A stretch of DNA of 5,387 nt from Chloroflexota bacterium. GTDB taxonomy: Bacteria; Chloroflexota; Anaerolineae; Ardenticatenales; Ardenticatenaceae. The position numbers and the translations under genes were made by a program. The notes below the pieces were generated by a model. It made no database searches. It saw only the letters and a program-made list of their open reading frames with translations, and had not been told where the DNA came from. The stretch is taken from the NCBI GenBank assembly GCA_003520455.1, contig DOUV01000329.1, positions 1 through 5,387 on the forward strand, written 5' to 3'. Position 1 is the stretch's first letter; every line of letters starts with the position of its first letter. Positions 5,193-5,387 of this stretch are shown here, piece after piece.

Positions 5193-5387
5193 CCGGTCAG
5201 GGCGTCAGCCTTCCAAACTCTCGGAAGACTTCGGAAGTCTCCGCGCACGCGTCAGCGACGATGCCTTGACCGGTGCTTGAGCGCGCCGGTCAAGGCGTCA
5301 GACTTCCGAAGTCTGGTACGGAGCCGATACCCGCCTGGATCGCTACCGTCGGAGCGCGCTTCGGGCAAGCACGATCCCTACCAGACT
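5193..5387. repeat. Cluster of palindromic repeats in direct and inverted copies
   Basis: A 29-base unit beginning CCGGTCA-GGCGTCAG occurs at 5193-5221 and 5286-5314 in direct orientation, matching at about 25 of 29 positions. An inverted, interrupted copy lies at 5226-5273. Its AGACTTCGGAAGTCT (5226-5240) is the exact reverse complement of 5300-5314, and its GCCTTGACCGG (5263-5273) is the exact reverse complement of 5286-5296. Each AGACTT core is itself a hairpin (6-7 bp stem, 3-base loop). AGTCTGGTA (5310-5318) is repeated inverted as TACCAGACT at the window's last nine bases, so the cluster probably continues outside. It could be a REP/MITE-like family or a degraded mobile element end. No transposase is seen. 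Confidence 0.7.

Noticed and set aside
4907..5280. Two plus-strand open frames in the right-hand intergenic region
   Set aside because: No recognisable motif, and they run through the palindromic repeats. The composition is typical of random high-GC frames.
5193..5387. CRISPR array
   Set aside because: The repeats are palindromic, occur in both orientations, are unequal in length and spacing, and have no cas genes nearby.

Overview
The window is high-GC bacterial DNA (by eye around 60%), and every recognisable gene lies on the minus strand. The protein families are a cyclic-nucleotide-binding (CNB) sensor kinase, a receiver domain fused to a thioredoxin-reductase-like flavoprotein, a bacterial UBP-type zinc finger, and a zinc-ribbon/class III cyclase of the AAA-TPR type. 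This mix is typical of soil and sediment lineages such as Chloroflexota, Rokubacteria/NC10-like groups, Acidobacteriota or myxobacteria-like groups. The sequence alone does not decide among them. There are no RNA genes, no CRISPR array and no recognisable transposase.

Layout, reading right to left in the direction of transcription. From 5387 to about 5190 there is a non-coding cluster of short palindromic repeats that appears to run off the window edge. From 5190 to 4950 I see nothing I can name. A good sigma70-like promoter (TTGAAT-N18-TATTAT, 4917-4946) and a strong ribosome binding site precede a broken adenylate/guanylate cyclase gene (4868-4016). That gene has lost the middle of its catalytic domain with a frameshift and, apparently, all of its AAA/TPR body, leaving only a head, half a cyclase domain and a tail. 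A 233-base spacer with several inverted and direct repeats follows.

The intact part is a three-gene unit, 3782-357. First comes a response regulator fused to a thioredoxin-reductase-like flavoprotein (553 aa). Next is an 85-aa UBP-type zinc finger protein. Last is a soluble sensor histidine kinase with an N-terminal CNB domain (465 aa), whose GTG start lies 9 bases after the zinc-finger stop. A textbook rho-independent terminator (302-330) closes the unit. Positions 1-300 hold no convincing gene.

How it may work (inference): the kinase could sense a cyclic nucleotide or similar ligand and phosphorylate Asp62 of the receiver domain. The output would then be a flavin- and NAD(P)H-dependent enzyme rather than a DNA-binding domain. 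The flavoprotein lacks the CxxC motif of true thioredoxin reductases and has only one cysteine in 553 residues, so the usual name 'thioredoxin-disulfide reductase' is probably wrong mechanistically. The zinc finger between them has all expected metal ligands but no obvious ubiquitin-like partner in the window. The wrecked cyclase next to a CNB kinase suggests a cyclic-nucleotide link that may once have been local.
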